DNA from: an uncultured Eubacteriales bacterium
Lineage (GTDB): Bacteria > Bacillota > Clostridia > Oscillospirales > CAG-272
Assembly (NCBI GenBank): GCA_902491535.1
Contig: CABUHS010000058.1
Span: 1 to 8,170, forward strand
DNA: 8,170 nucleotides
Direction of reading: 5' to 3'
Below the pieces are notes generated by a model, which was given only the letters and a program-made list of their open reading frames with translations, was not told the DNA's origin and searched no databases. Each line of letters starts with the position of its first letter. The stretch's first letter is position 1. Positions 1-6,133 of the stretch are shown here, piece by piece. The translations under genes and the position numbers were made by a program.

Positions 1-664
1 TGAAAATCTCCAATATCTCAAGAGTGTAACAAGAGATGACGGATATTCTCTCGAAATGCTTGTACCGTTTACAGAAGAGGCTATGGAGCAGATATATCGT
101 AACAATTATGAAGTGGATGTAAGACTTCAGATCACGAACGCTATGTTTGTTAAAAGCAAAGATGGCGGAGCTTCTTGGTCAAACAGTAATGCTATCCGTT
201 GGACATATGCCGCTATGGACGGCGGTGACTATGATCCTCCTGTAGGCAAGCCGGTTAGAGAGGCTGACGGTATTACGCTTACACTTACAGACATGGATCC
301 TGTAACACCTCCGGATACGGATCCCATAACGCCTCCGGATACAGATCCCGTAATGCCTCCGGATACAGATCCCATAACGCCTCCGGATACAGATCCCGTA
401 ATGCCTCCGGATACATATCCCATAACGCCTTCGGATACAGATCCTGTAACACCTCCTGAAACTGACACTGTAACAGATCCTATTGTAGAATCTGACGGAG
501 ATATCAACGGAGACGGTAAGGTTAATTCAAAGGACCTTACAAGACTTATGAAGCATATCGCAGGTGAGAAGGTTGAGCTTTCCGGAAGCGCAGATATTAA
601 CGGAGACGGTAAGGTTAACTCAAAAGATCTGACTCGTTTGATGAAGACGATTGCCGGAGAGTAA
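1..664 (+). CDS. Dockerin-containing extracellular protein, C-terminal part (5' end outside window)
   Basis: The reading frame is open from base 2 with no start in the window, so this is the last 220 residues of a longer protein. Residues 1 to about 75 contain GYSLEMLVPF and later VDVRLQITNA, a pattern like family 9 carbohydrate-binding (CBM9/DOMON-like) modules; that assignment is tentative. Residues about 98-165 are a Thr/Asp/Pro linker of eight-residue units. Residues 167-220 form a type I dockerin with two nearly identical calcium loops (DINGDGKVNSKD twice), each with Asp1, Asn3, Asp5 and Asp12 as ligands. Dockerins bind cohesins on scaffoldins, so the protein is probably secreted and attached to a cellulosome. 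The catalytic or main domain, and hence the substrate, is not visible. The frame ends at TAA 662-664, and an LRR surface-protein gene follows 88 bp downstream on the same strand. The dockerin call is firm; the module before the linker is not. Confidence 0.88.
   Translation, partial: ENLQYLKSVTRDDGYSLEMLVPFTEEAMEQIYRNNYEVDVRLQITNAMFVKSKDGGASWSNSNAIRWTYAAMDGGDYDPPVGKPVREADGITLTLTDMDPVTPPDTDPITPPDTDPVMPPDTDPITPPDTDPVMPPDTYPITPSDTDPVTPPETDTVTDPIVESDGDINGDGKVNSKDLTRLMKHIAGEKVELSGSADINGDGKVNSKDLTRLMKTIAGE
293..460 (+). repeat. 24-bp tandem repeats encoding a TDPxxPPD linker
   Basis: Seven consecutive 24-bp units encode eight-residue units of the type T-D-P-(V/I)-(T/M)-P-P-D. The first unit starts with Met instead of Thr, the sixth has Tyr and Ser changes, and the last ends in Glu. 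Units 341-364 and 389-412 are identical in DNA, and 317-340 differs from 365-388 by one base, so the centre is a 48-bp duplication. The segment is a flexible Pro/Thr/Asp linker between the upstream module and the dockerin. Confidence 0.95.
500..661 (+). repeat. Duplicated dockerin calcium-binding segments
   Basis: Two 23-residue segments, at 500-568 and 593-661, encode DINGDGKVNSKDLTRLMK followed by HIAGE or TIAGE. They are separated by eight residues. Each has an EF-hand-like calcium loop followed by a helix. Positions 10-11 are Ser-Lys in both loops, and these positions usually contribute to cohesin choice. The near-perfect internal symmetry is what dual-binding-mode dockerins show. Confidence 0.93.
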
Positions 665-737
665 TTTTAATACCGGAATGTTCTTATAAGTTAATATTAT
701 TGTATCATATGCAGATATTGTACGTGCAATTAAAAAC

Positions 738-742
738 GGAGG
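738..742 (+). promoter_or_regulatory. Ribosome binding site of the LRR gene
   Basis: GGAGG lies 10 bases before the ATG at 753 and supports that start. No convincing terminator is seen in the 88 bp after the dockerin gene, so read-through from it is possible. Confidence 0.8.
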
Positions 743-752
743 ATTTTGTATA

Positions 753-2612
753 ATGAAGAAAAAGATGATCATTATTCCGACGCTTTTGTTTGTATTTGGG
801 ATAATCGGTGCTATATGTGTTATCGTACTTTCGGACAGATCGAATTTTGCGAAACAGTTGAAATTCGAATATGAAAAAGGCAAATCCGGAGTAATTGTCA
901 CGGGATTTACCGGCGAACCGAAGGCGGCAGTTATTATCCCTGATGAGATCGATGGATATCCTGTGACAGAAATAGGTTATAATGCATTTTTGGGATGCGA
1001 TACACTTACTGAGATAACACTTCCGAAAAGTGTAATATCGATAGGCGATATGGCGTTTTCCGGTTGCAGTTCGCTTGTACGGATAGAACTTCCTGACGGA
1101 CTGACAGTGATAGGAAATTCGGCATTTGATGGCTGCAGCTCGCTTACTCAGATAAATATTCCCGAGAGTACAATGTTTATAGGCGTATCTGCATTTAAAA
1201 ACTGTAATTTATTGACGCAGATAACGCTTCCGAAGGATGTAACCTCGATCAGAATGGATACATTTTTCGGTTGCAGTTCGCTTACAGACATATTTGTTGA
1301 TCCGGACAATGCGGCTTACTGTTCTGTTGACGGAATTCTATATACAAATGATATGAAAAATCTTGTTGTATATCCTTCCGGAAAGACAGAAAAAGTGTTT
1401 GATATTCCGGACGAAGTTGTATCTATAAACGACTGGGCATTTCAGGATTGCAGCTTGCTTACCGAAATAAAGATTCCTGAGAGTGTAACGTCAATAGATA
1501 TAGCGGTGTTTTCCGGTTGCAGTTCGCTTACAGACATATTTGTTGATCCGGACAATGCGGCTTACTGTTCTGTTGACGGAGTTCTATATACAAAGGATAT
1601 GAAAGAGCTTGTTGCATATCCTTCCGGAAAGACAGAAAAAGTGTTTGATATCCCTGAGAAAATTGTATCTATAAAAAACTGGGCATTTCGGGATTGCAGC
1701 TTGCTTACCGAAATAAAGATTCCCGAGAGTGTAACATCAATAGATGGCAACGAGTTTTCCGATTGCAGTTCACTTACCGAAATATCTGTTGATCTGAACA
1801 ATGCGGATTATTGTTCTGTTGACGGAGTTTTATATACAAAGGATATGCAGACGCTTGTTGCATATCCTGTCGGAAGAACGGACGAAGTGTTTGAAATCTC
1901 CGATAGCGTAACATCGATAGGCGATTCAGCATTTTTAAGCAGTATTTTACTTAAGCAGATAAAGATTCCCGATAGCGTAATATCGGTGGGCGGATGGGCA
2001 TTTGCCGGATGCAGTACTCTTGAACGGATAATGTTTCCGAAAAGTGTAGCATCTGTAGGAAGTATGGTTTTTTACGGATGCAGTTCGGTTACCGAAATAT
2101 CGGTCGATCCGGATAATGCGGCTTACTGCTCTGTTGACGGGGTTTTGTATACAAAGGATATGCGTACAATCATTGCGTATCCTGCCGGAAAGACGGACAG
2201 ATCGTTTGAAATTCCCGAAAATGTAACCTCTATAGAAGAATCGGCATTTATAGACTGTAGCTCACTTGAGCAGATAACCATCCCGGACAGCGTAACATCA
2301 ATAGGAGAATGGACGTTTTCCGGTTGCAGCTCACTTACGCAAACAGTTATACCCGAGAAAACAGAATCGATAGGAGCATGGGCATTTTTGGGCTGCAATT
2401 CGCTTAAGCAGATAACGATACCGGCAAGTGTGACATCGATAGATACAGCGGCATTTTCAGGTTGCAGCGCGCTTGAATCTGTTTACTATACAGGCACGCA
2501 GGAAATGTGGAATCATATAGAAATTTATTATGATAATGTTCCGCTTCATTACGCCGAAAAGATATTTTCATCGGCTGAAACGCAATCGGAATTTGCAGTA
2601 AGTATCGGCTGA
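753..2612 (+). CDS. BspA-family leucine-rich-repeat surface protein
   Basis: The 619-residue protein begins with MKKKMIIIP and a hydrophobic stretch at residues about 5-26. This is an export signal or signal anchor; I see no good lipobox and no sortase motif. From about residue 55 to 600 it consists of LRR_5 (BspA/TpLRR) repeats of about 23 residues, with the pattern I-x-I-P-x-S-V-T-S-I-G-x-x-A-F-x-G-C-S-S-L. In the middle these alternate with four inserts of the type DPDNAAYCSVDG-LYTKDM-LVAYP-GKT-VF. The C terminus carries the YYTGTQEMWNHI motif common at the end of such proteins. Family members are cell-surface or secreted proteins implicated in adhesion; the ligand here is unknown. There is no dockerin, so it is not a cellulosome component by sequence. 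The gene follows the dockerin gene closely on the same strand and may share its transcript. The start is supported by GGAGG. Confidence 0.92.
   Translation: MKKKMIIIPTLLFVFGIIGAICVIVLSDRSNFAKQLKFEYEKGKSGVIVTGFTGEPKAAVIIPDEIDGYPVTEIGYNAFLGCDTLTEITLPKSVISIGDMAFSGCSSLVRIELPDGLTVIGNSAFDGCSSLTQINIPESTMFIGVSAFKNCNLLTQITLPKDVTSIRMDTFFGCSSLTDIFVDPDNAAYCSVDGILYTNDMKNLVVYPSGKTEKVFDIPDEVVSINDWAFQDCSLLTEIKIPESVTSIDIAVFSGCSSLTDIFVDPDNAAYCSVDGVLYTKDMKELVAYPSGKTEKVFDIPEKIVSIKNWAFRDCSLLTEIKIPESVTSIDGNEFSDCSSLTEISVDLNNADYCSVDGVLYTKDMQTLVAYPVGRTDEVFEISDSVTSIGDSAFLSSILLKQIKIPDSVISVGGWAFAGCSTLERIMFPKSVASVGSMVFYGCSSVTEISVDPDNAAYCSVDGVLYTKDMRTIIAYPAGKTDRSFEIPENVTSIEESAFIDCSSLEQITIPDSVTSIGEWTFSGCSSLTQTVIPEKTESIGAWAFLGCNSLKQITIPASVTSIDTAAFSGCSALESVYYTGTQEMWNHIEIYYDNVPLHYAEKIFSSAETQSEFAVSIG
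1269..2230 (+). repeat. Tandem 246-bp (82-residue) units within the LRR gene
   Basis: Units begin at 1269, 1515, 1761 and 2076 with codons for (G/D)CSS(L/V)T(D/E). The first three are spaced exactly 246 bp, and the third-to-fourth spacing is 315 bp, which is 246 plus one extra 23-residue LRR (69 bp). By eye, 1269-1514 and 1515-1760 differ at about 22 positions and their first 66 bases are identical. Each unit is one DPDNAAYCSVDG-type insert plus LRRs. The end given for the fourth copy is approximate. Confidence 0.92.
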
Positions 2613-2633
2613 ATAGGTTAGCATGAGATGAAC

Positions 2634-2661
2634 TTCGGGTATATTATCTCAAATACCTGAA
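2634..2661 (+). other. Hairpin just after the LRR gene
   Basis: TTCGGGTAT (2634-2642) pairs with ATACCTGAA (2653-2661) with one G-U pair on the + strand, around a 10-base loop. It starts 22 bases after the LRR stop codon. No T-run follows, so it may protect the mRNA 3' end and is not a standard terminator. Confidence 0.5.
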
Positions 2662-2769
2662 TCGATGCAAAGACAGAAGCTTTGAAATTCTTCAGACTAT
2701 TTTTTGCGGAGCTTCATTCGGCGTAAAATGAGTCATATTTCGTCGAATAATTAAAACAAAGAAGAACCA

Positions 2770-2805
2770 TACCCGCCGGGCGCAATTAAAGCTTGCGAGC
2801 GGGTA
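2770..2805. other. Structured hairpin of unknown role
   Basis: TACCCGC (2770-2776) pairs with GCGGGTA (2799-2805). Inside it CGCAA (2781-2785) pairs with TTGCG (2793-2797) around a seven-base loop, giving a two-tier GC-rich stem. On the - strand the structure is followed by a T-rich tract (TGGTTCTTCTTTGTTTTAA), so it could also end - strand transcription from spoVAE. Confidence 0.5.
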
Positions 2806-2831
2806 CACCGGAACCTTGTTGTTTCACAATA

Positions 2832-2877
2832 AAAGCAAGCGGGATTCTCTCTATGTTGATGATATCCCACTTGCTTT
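2832..2877. terminator. Probable terminator hairpin between converging genes
   Basis: AAAGCAAGCGGGAT (2832-2845) faces ATCCCACTTGCTTT (2864-2877), 14 positions with an 18-base loop. Read on the - strand the one mismatch becomes a G-U pair and the stem is fully paired, followed by TTTTATTG. Read on the + strand there is one C-A mismatch, followed by CTTTATATATA. The - strand reading, downstream of spoVAE, is the better structure; use in both directions is possible. Confidence 0.6.
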
Positions 2878-2887
2878 CTTTATATAT

Positions 2888-2940
2888 AAACGCCGCTGAG
2901 TGCAGCCGATTGCAGGCGCGCTGACAGGCGGTGTTTTTGT
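2888..2940 (+). terminator. Probable rho-independent terminator (+ strand)
   Basis: AAACGCCGC (2888-2896) pairs with GCGGTGTTT (2928-2936) with one G-U pair, and T residues continue to 2938. The loop is long (31 bases) but contains a further TGCA/TGCA pairing. It would end transcripts coming from the LRR gene about 280 bases after its stop codon. On the - strand the stem carries an A-C mismatch and lacks a good T-run. Confidence 0.5.
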
Positions 2941-2965
2941 ATTGACATTTTTTACCCGTTATTGC

Positions 2966-3014
2966 AATTCAGAAAAAATGTATAGTTTATATGATTTTAC
3001 ATAATATCTGAATT
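2966..3014 (-). other. AT-rich hairpin abutting the spoVAE stop codon
   Basis: AATTCAGA and TCTGAATT (2966-2973 with 3007-3014) form a perfect 8-bp stem directly after the spoVAE stop. A four-base internal loop separates it from an inner ATGTA/TACAT stem. It is too AT-rich, and without a following T-run, to be a strong terminator. A 3'-end stabilising role is possible. Confidence 0.45.
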
Positions 3015-3368
3015 TTATTTTTGCTTTTCTTTGAATACCGCTCCTGCGATAAGTCCGCAGAGCATAGCTACCGTTATTCCTCCGGCAGTTCCGCTTAGTC
3101 CTCCGGTTATTGCACCGATAAGACCTTTCTGCTCGATCGCCTTCTGAACGCCTTTTGCAAGCGAATATCCGAATCCGGTCAGCGGAATTGTTGCGCCGCA
3201 GCCTGCAAGATCGACAAGCGGTTGATATACTCCGAATGCTGTAAGCACGACTCCGAGGCATACGTACAATACGAGTATGCGTGCAGGCGTCATTTTTGTA
3301 TAGTCTATCAGAAGCTGTGCGATAACGCACAGAATGCCTCCGATAATAAATGCCCATAAATAGATCAT
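3015..3368 (-). CDS. spoVAE: Stage V sporulation protein AE (SpoVAEb type)
   Basis: This 117-residue integral membrane protein has the family hallmarks: MIYLWAFIIGG at the N terminus, QLLIDYTKMTPARILV at about 18-33, and GCGATIPLTGFGYSLAKGV at about 57-75. A final Gly/Ala-rich membrane segment runs from about 91 to 111, followed by a short basic tail. Hydrophobic segments lie at about 1-21, 30-48 and 93-112. SpoVA proteins in the forespore inner membrane take part in dipicolinic acid uptake during sporulation and its release in germination. I chose ATG 3366-3368 because AAAGGA (3375-3380) lies six bases before it and homologues start with MIxLWAF. A GTG at 3387-3389 would add seven residues and would place the ribosome site inside the gene. 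It lies downstream of spoVAD on the same strand but after a 161-bp gap, which is unusual because these genes are normally almost contiguous. Confidence 0.93.
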   Translation of the reverse strand: MIYLWAFIIGGILCVIAQLLIDYTKMTPARILVLYVCLGVVLTAFGVYQPLVDLAGCGATIPLTGFGYSLAKGVQKAIEQKGLIGAITGGLSGTAGGITVAMLCGLIAGAVFKEKQK

Positions 3369-3529
3369 TTTTATTCCTTTCTTTGACACGTACTTTTGAT
3401 TATCCTCTTTTTCAAGCTTTTTGATTAAAAACAGCAGGAGATTTCCGTTTTTTAGCTGACTTAATGTGCTTGAAATCGATATAAAACAGATTTTATAATG
3501 AACTTAAATATAATAATTCAGTATGAAAA
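3369..3529 (-). promoter_or_regulatory. 161-bp spoVAD-spoVAE gap with a possible internal promoter
   Basis: Read on the - strand, CATTATA (3494-3500) fits the sigma-G/F-like -10 pattern CATnnTA. TGAATT (3515-3520) upstream resembles a -35, but the spacer of 14 bases is shorter than usual. Nearer spoVAE, AAAAACGGA and TCC-TGCT-GTTTTT can form a weak hairpin. The gap has no gene. It could give spoVAE its own start of transcription; the evidence is thin. Confidence 0.25.
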
Positions 3530-4555
3530 TTATCCTTGTATACGGACAAGATGGGCAATTCCCGGTATAGACTGGCCTTGACCGACGCTCATGGGATTCA
3601 TGAGCGCTCCGGTTCCTAAAATCAGAATATCGTGAAGCTCTCCGCGCTTTATACGTTCCAAAAGCTCTGCGGCAAGTACGGTCGCTGAGCATCCGCATCC
3701 CGATGCGCCGGAATGCATATCCTGCCTGTCGAGGTCATATATCATAAGTCCGCAGTCTGTGTATCCTGCGCCCATGTCGTAGCCTTCTTCTGACATAAGC
3801 TCTCTGACAATCGAATGTCCTTCTTTTCCGAGATCTCCGGTAGCGATCAAATCGTAGTTCTGAGGAGATGTGGACGTTTGTTTGAAATAGCGGACAAGAG
3901 TGTCGATAGCGGCAGGAGCCATTGCCGCGCCCATGTTGTTGGCGTCGCATATTCCGCGCTCTACAGAGCGACCGGGCATAACTCCTTTTATTTTAGGATA
4001 AATTATGCCTGGATCGGTATCTCCGGCAATTGATGTGTTTGACGACACAACAAATGCACCTGCTCCGGTTACCGTCCACTGTGATGTTGGCGTGCGCTGA
4101 CCGCCGTATTCAAGAGGGAATCGGAACTGCCTCTCTGCGGTACTGTTATGTGATGACGCCGCAGCGACGGCGGTATTGTATATTCCCCCTGAGATAAGCA
4201 TTGATGAAAGTATGAGTGCTTCTGCCGCGGTAGAACATGCACCGTAAAGTCCGAAATACGGAATGTCAAAGCAGAGTGTTCCCTGCGCAGAACATATACA
4301 TTGATTTATAAGGTCGCCTGAAAACAGCGCGTCAATATCCGATTGATTCATGTGTGCTTTTGCAAGAGCCATTCCGATTGCAGAACGCTGCATTTCAGCT
4401 TCAGCCTGTTCCCATGATTTCTGTCCGAATGTTCCGTCCGGATCGTGAAGATCGAATTTCTCTCCGAGCGGGCCGTCGTACTCATGCTTGCCGACGACCG
4501 ACGCTGCCGATATTATATAAGGAGGATTTTCAAATTCGATATATCCTTTTTGCAT
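3530..4555 (-). CDS. spoVAD: Stage V sporulation protein AD (thiolase-fold, dipicolinate-binding)
   Basis: The 341-residue product is full length for SpoVAD (about 338 in Bacillus). It has a thiolase/ketoacyl-synthase fold. Family motifs seen are NPPYIISAASVVG (10-22), YDGPLGEKFDLHD (26-38), FSGDLINQ (78-85), GLYGACSTAAEAL (102-114, with Cys107 at the position of the thiolase nucleophile), SSHNSTAERQFRFPLEYG (134-151), QWTVTGAGA (159-167) and the C-terminal GTGALMNP with SIPGIAHLV (314-337). SpoVAD binds dipicolinic acid in the pocket that corresponds to the thiolase active site. It works with SpoVAC and SpoVAE at the forespore inner membrane; no acyl-transfer activity is expected. AAAGGA lies 13 bases upstream of the ATG, a rather long spacing, but the N terminus matches the family. 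It appears to be first in its transcript: no spoVAC lies upstream, where wecB diverges. Confidence 0.96.
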   Translation of the reverse strand: MQKGYIEFENPPYIISAASVVGKHEYDGPLGEKFDLHDPDGTFGQKSWEQAEAEMQRSAIGMALAKAHMNQSDIDALFSGDLINQCICSAQGTLCFDIPYFGLYGACSTAAEALILSSMLISGGIYNTAVAAASSHNSTAERQFRFPLEYGGQRTPTSQWTVTGAGAFVVSSNTSIAGDTDPGIIYPKIKGVMPGRSVERGICDANNMGAAMAPAAIDTLVRYFKQTSTSPQNYDLIATGDLGKEGHSIVRELMSEEGYDMGAGYTDCGLMIYDLDRQDMHSGASGCGCSATVLAAELLERIKRGELHDILILGTGALMNPMSVGQGQSIPGIAHLVRIQG

Positions 4556-4888
4556 ACTGATTTTTATTTCCTTTCAGAGTTTTAATTCCGCAGTTTATGT
4601 TTTCTTCGGATATATTTTTTACCGAAATACAAAGATTTATACAGTTGATAATTGATTTCATTTTTTAGTGCCTGAAATATATTTTTCGGTATATAATTAA
4701 AAACATGGTTGAAATTTCACAGAAGGTTTTCAGCCATATTTTTTTCATACATAATAACATTGTAATCGAAATGTGACATGTCTTGACAAAAAATACATAT
4801 AGTGATATACTTGTAATACAAAAATTTTAAACGGAAACATGATATCAGCACCGAAAAATTACTCTGCTCATATGAAAGGAACCGTTTC
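4556..4888. other. 333-bp divergent intergenic region between spoVAD and wecB
   Basis: The region is AT-rich and has no convincing gene. On the + side it holds the vegetative-type promoter of wecB (4783-4811) and a leader of roughly 70 bases. On the - side I could not find a convincing forespore sigma-G promoter for spoVAD. The element TACCGAAA (4620-4627) recurs inverted as TTTTCGGTA near 4683-4691, about 55 bases apart, and might be a weak operator or chance. No remnant of spoVAC could be recognised by eye. Confidence 0.6.
4783..4811 (+). promoter_or_regulatory. Sigma-A-type promoter for wecB
   Basis: TTGACA (4783-4788), a 17-base spacer and TATACT (4806-4811) make a near-consensus vegetative promoter. 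Transcription would start near 4818, giving a leader of about 70 bases before the ATG at 4889. This suggests wecB is expressed in growing cells and not by a sporulation sigma factor. Confidence 0.85.
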
Positions 4889-5980
4889 ATGAAAAAAATA
4901 ATGCTTGTATTCGGAACACGTCCGGAAGCTATCAAGATGTGTCCACTCGTAAACGAACTGAAAACAAGAAAGAATATAAATACAGTGGTATGTGTGACCG
5001 GACAGCACCGCCAGATGCTCGATCAGGTGCTTGATGCATTTGCTGTAATTCCGGATTACGATCTGTCCATAATGCGTCAGGGACAGACTCTTTTTGACAT
5101 AACGGGAGGAATACTTGAAAATATAAAAGCTGTTCTGGAAAAGGAATCTCCTGATGTTGTACTTGTTCATGGGGATACGACTACTACATTTGCGACTGCG
5201 CTTGCATGCTTTTATATGCAGATTCCGGTAGGTCACGTTGAGGCAGGACTTCGTACGTATAATATATATAGTCCGTTTCCGGAAGAATTTAACCGTCAGG
5301 CGGTTTCGATAATTTCAAAGTATAATTTTGCTCCGACTGAGCTTGCAAAAGAAAATCTGATCAGAGAGGGAAAAAGCGCAGAATCTATCTATGTTACCGG
5401 AAATACCGCTATAGATGCGCTTAAGACCACTGTCAGCAGCGACTATACTCATCCGGAGCTTGAATGGGCCAAAGGAAGCCGTTTGATACTTATAACTGCT
5501 CACCGGCGCGAAAATCTCGGAGAGCCTATGCATCATATGTTCCGTGCAATAAGACGCGTTATGGACGAGCATCCCGATGTAAAGGCGCTCTATCCTATTC
5601 ATATGAATCCGGCTGTGCGTCAGGCGGCGCGCGAGGAACTGTTTGGTTGTGAAAGAATACACATAACCGAGCCTCTCGAAGTGCTTGACTGTCATAATAT
5701 CATGGCTCACAGTTATATGATACTTACAGATTCCGGAGGAATACAGGAGGAAGCTCCGTCGCTTGGAATACCTGTTCTTGTAATGCGTGATACTACAGAG
5801 CGCCCTGAAGGGGTCGCTGCCGGAACGCTGAAACTTGTAGGAACAGATGAAGATATTATATACAATAATTTTAAAAGTCTTCTTGAAGACCGATCTGCTT
5901 ATGACGCAATGTCAGGTGCAAGTAATCCGTACGGTGACGGTTTTGCCTGCCGCCGTATTGCCGATATTCTTGAGGGATGA
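4889..5980 (+). CDS. wecB: UDP-N-acetylglucosamine 2-epimerase (non-hydrolysing)
   Basis: The enzyme interconverts UDP-GlcNAc and UDP-ManNAc in the cytoplasm, supplying ManNAc for wall teichoic acid linkage units, capsule or other surface glycans. The 363-residue length is typical. Motifs in order: VFGTRPEAIKMCPLV (7-21), VTGQHRQMLDQVL (36-48), VHGDTTTTFATALA (93-106) with the expected catalytic Asp96, GHVEAGLRT (115-123) with Glu118, PFPEEFNR (129-136) with Glu132, TGNTAIDAL (170-178), TAHRRENLGEPM (203-214) with His205, and TDSGGIQEEAPSLGIPVLVMRDTTERPEG split over 280-308. All residues expected for activity are present. AAAGGA (4875-4880) lies eight bases before the ATG. It is a single-gene unit between its own promoter and a strong terminator. 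No glycan biosynthesis genes flank it here, so the product polymer cannot be named. The name mnaA would serve equally. Confidence 0.96.
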   Translation: MKKIMLVFGTRPEAIKMCPLVNELKTRKNINTVVCVTGQHRQMLDQVLDAFAVIPDYDLSIMRQGQTLFDITGGILENIKAVLEKESPDVVLVHGDTTTTFATALACFYMQIPVGHVEAGLRTYNIYSPFPEEFNRQAVSIISKYNFAPTELAKENLIREGKSAESIYVTGNTAIDALKTTVSSDYTHPELEWAKGSRLILITAHRRENLGEPMHHMFRAIRRVMDEHPDVKALYPIHMNPAVRQAAREELFGCERIHITEPLEVLDCHNIMAHSYMILTDSGGIQEEAPSLGIPVLVMRDTTERPEGVAAGTLKLVGTDEDIIYNNFKSLLEDRSAYDAMSGASNPYGDGFACRRIADILEG

Positions 5981-6026
5981 AGGATCAGCATTTTTGCTGT
6001 CTAAATATAAAAAGTAATAGGTGATA

Positions 6027-6060
6027 AAAAAGCATCAACAGGTATCTGTTGATGCTTTTT
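6027..6060. terminator. Bidirectional rho-independent terminator
   Basis: AAAAAGCATCAACAG (6027-6041) and CTGTTGATGCTTTTT (6046-6060) form a perfect 15-bp stem with a GTAT loop. A T-run lies on each strand at the base of the stem. It sits between the wecB stop (+) and the end of the coat gene (-), and so can serve both converging transcripts. Confidence 0.93.
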
Positions 6061-6133
6061 GAATATTTCTCAAAACATATATTTTTTAGAAAACTGGGTA
6101 TCTATTATATTATAAAATCTTATTTTAGTTTTG

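Larger units (their letters stand above)
2613..3014. other. 402-bp gene-free convergent interval rich in inverted repeats
   Basis: No reading frame of convincing length or composition is present on either strand. The interval lies between the 3' ends of the LRR gene (+) and spoVAE (-). It holds at least five inverted repeats, listed separately at 2634-2661, 2770-2805, 2832-2877, 2888-2936 and 2966-3014. Some are probably transcription terminators for the two converging genes. The central 2765-2880 part is more structured than termination needs and could be a small RNA or a dispersed intergenic element. Confidence 0.7.

Noticed and set aside
293..460. Regularly spaced repeats that might suggest a CRISPR array
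   Set aside because: The units are directly adjacent without spacers and code in frame for a Pro/Thr linker.
229..507. Open frame on the - strand across the linker with Ser/Gly/Val repeats
   Set aside because: It is the mirror of the 24-bp repeats; the + strand frame continues into a genuine dockerin.
2900..3003. Short + strand frame containing AGALTGGVFVLTFF that looks membrane-like
   Set aside because: It is about 34 codons, begins only with GTG, lacks a ribosome site and overlaps the terminator stem at 2888-2936.
3369..3389. GTG at 3387-3389 as an earlier start of spoVAE
   Set aside because: It would put the AAAGGA ribosome site inside the gene and add residues not seen in the family; ATG 3366-3368 fits better.
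4556..4782. Sigma-G promoter for spoVAD
   Set aside because: I looked for GnATR and CATnnTA elements at correct spacing on the - strand and found none convincing, so no promoter is annotated.
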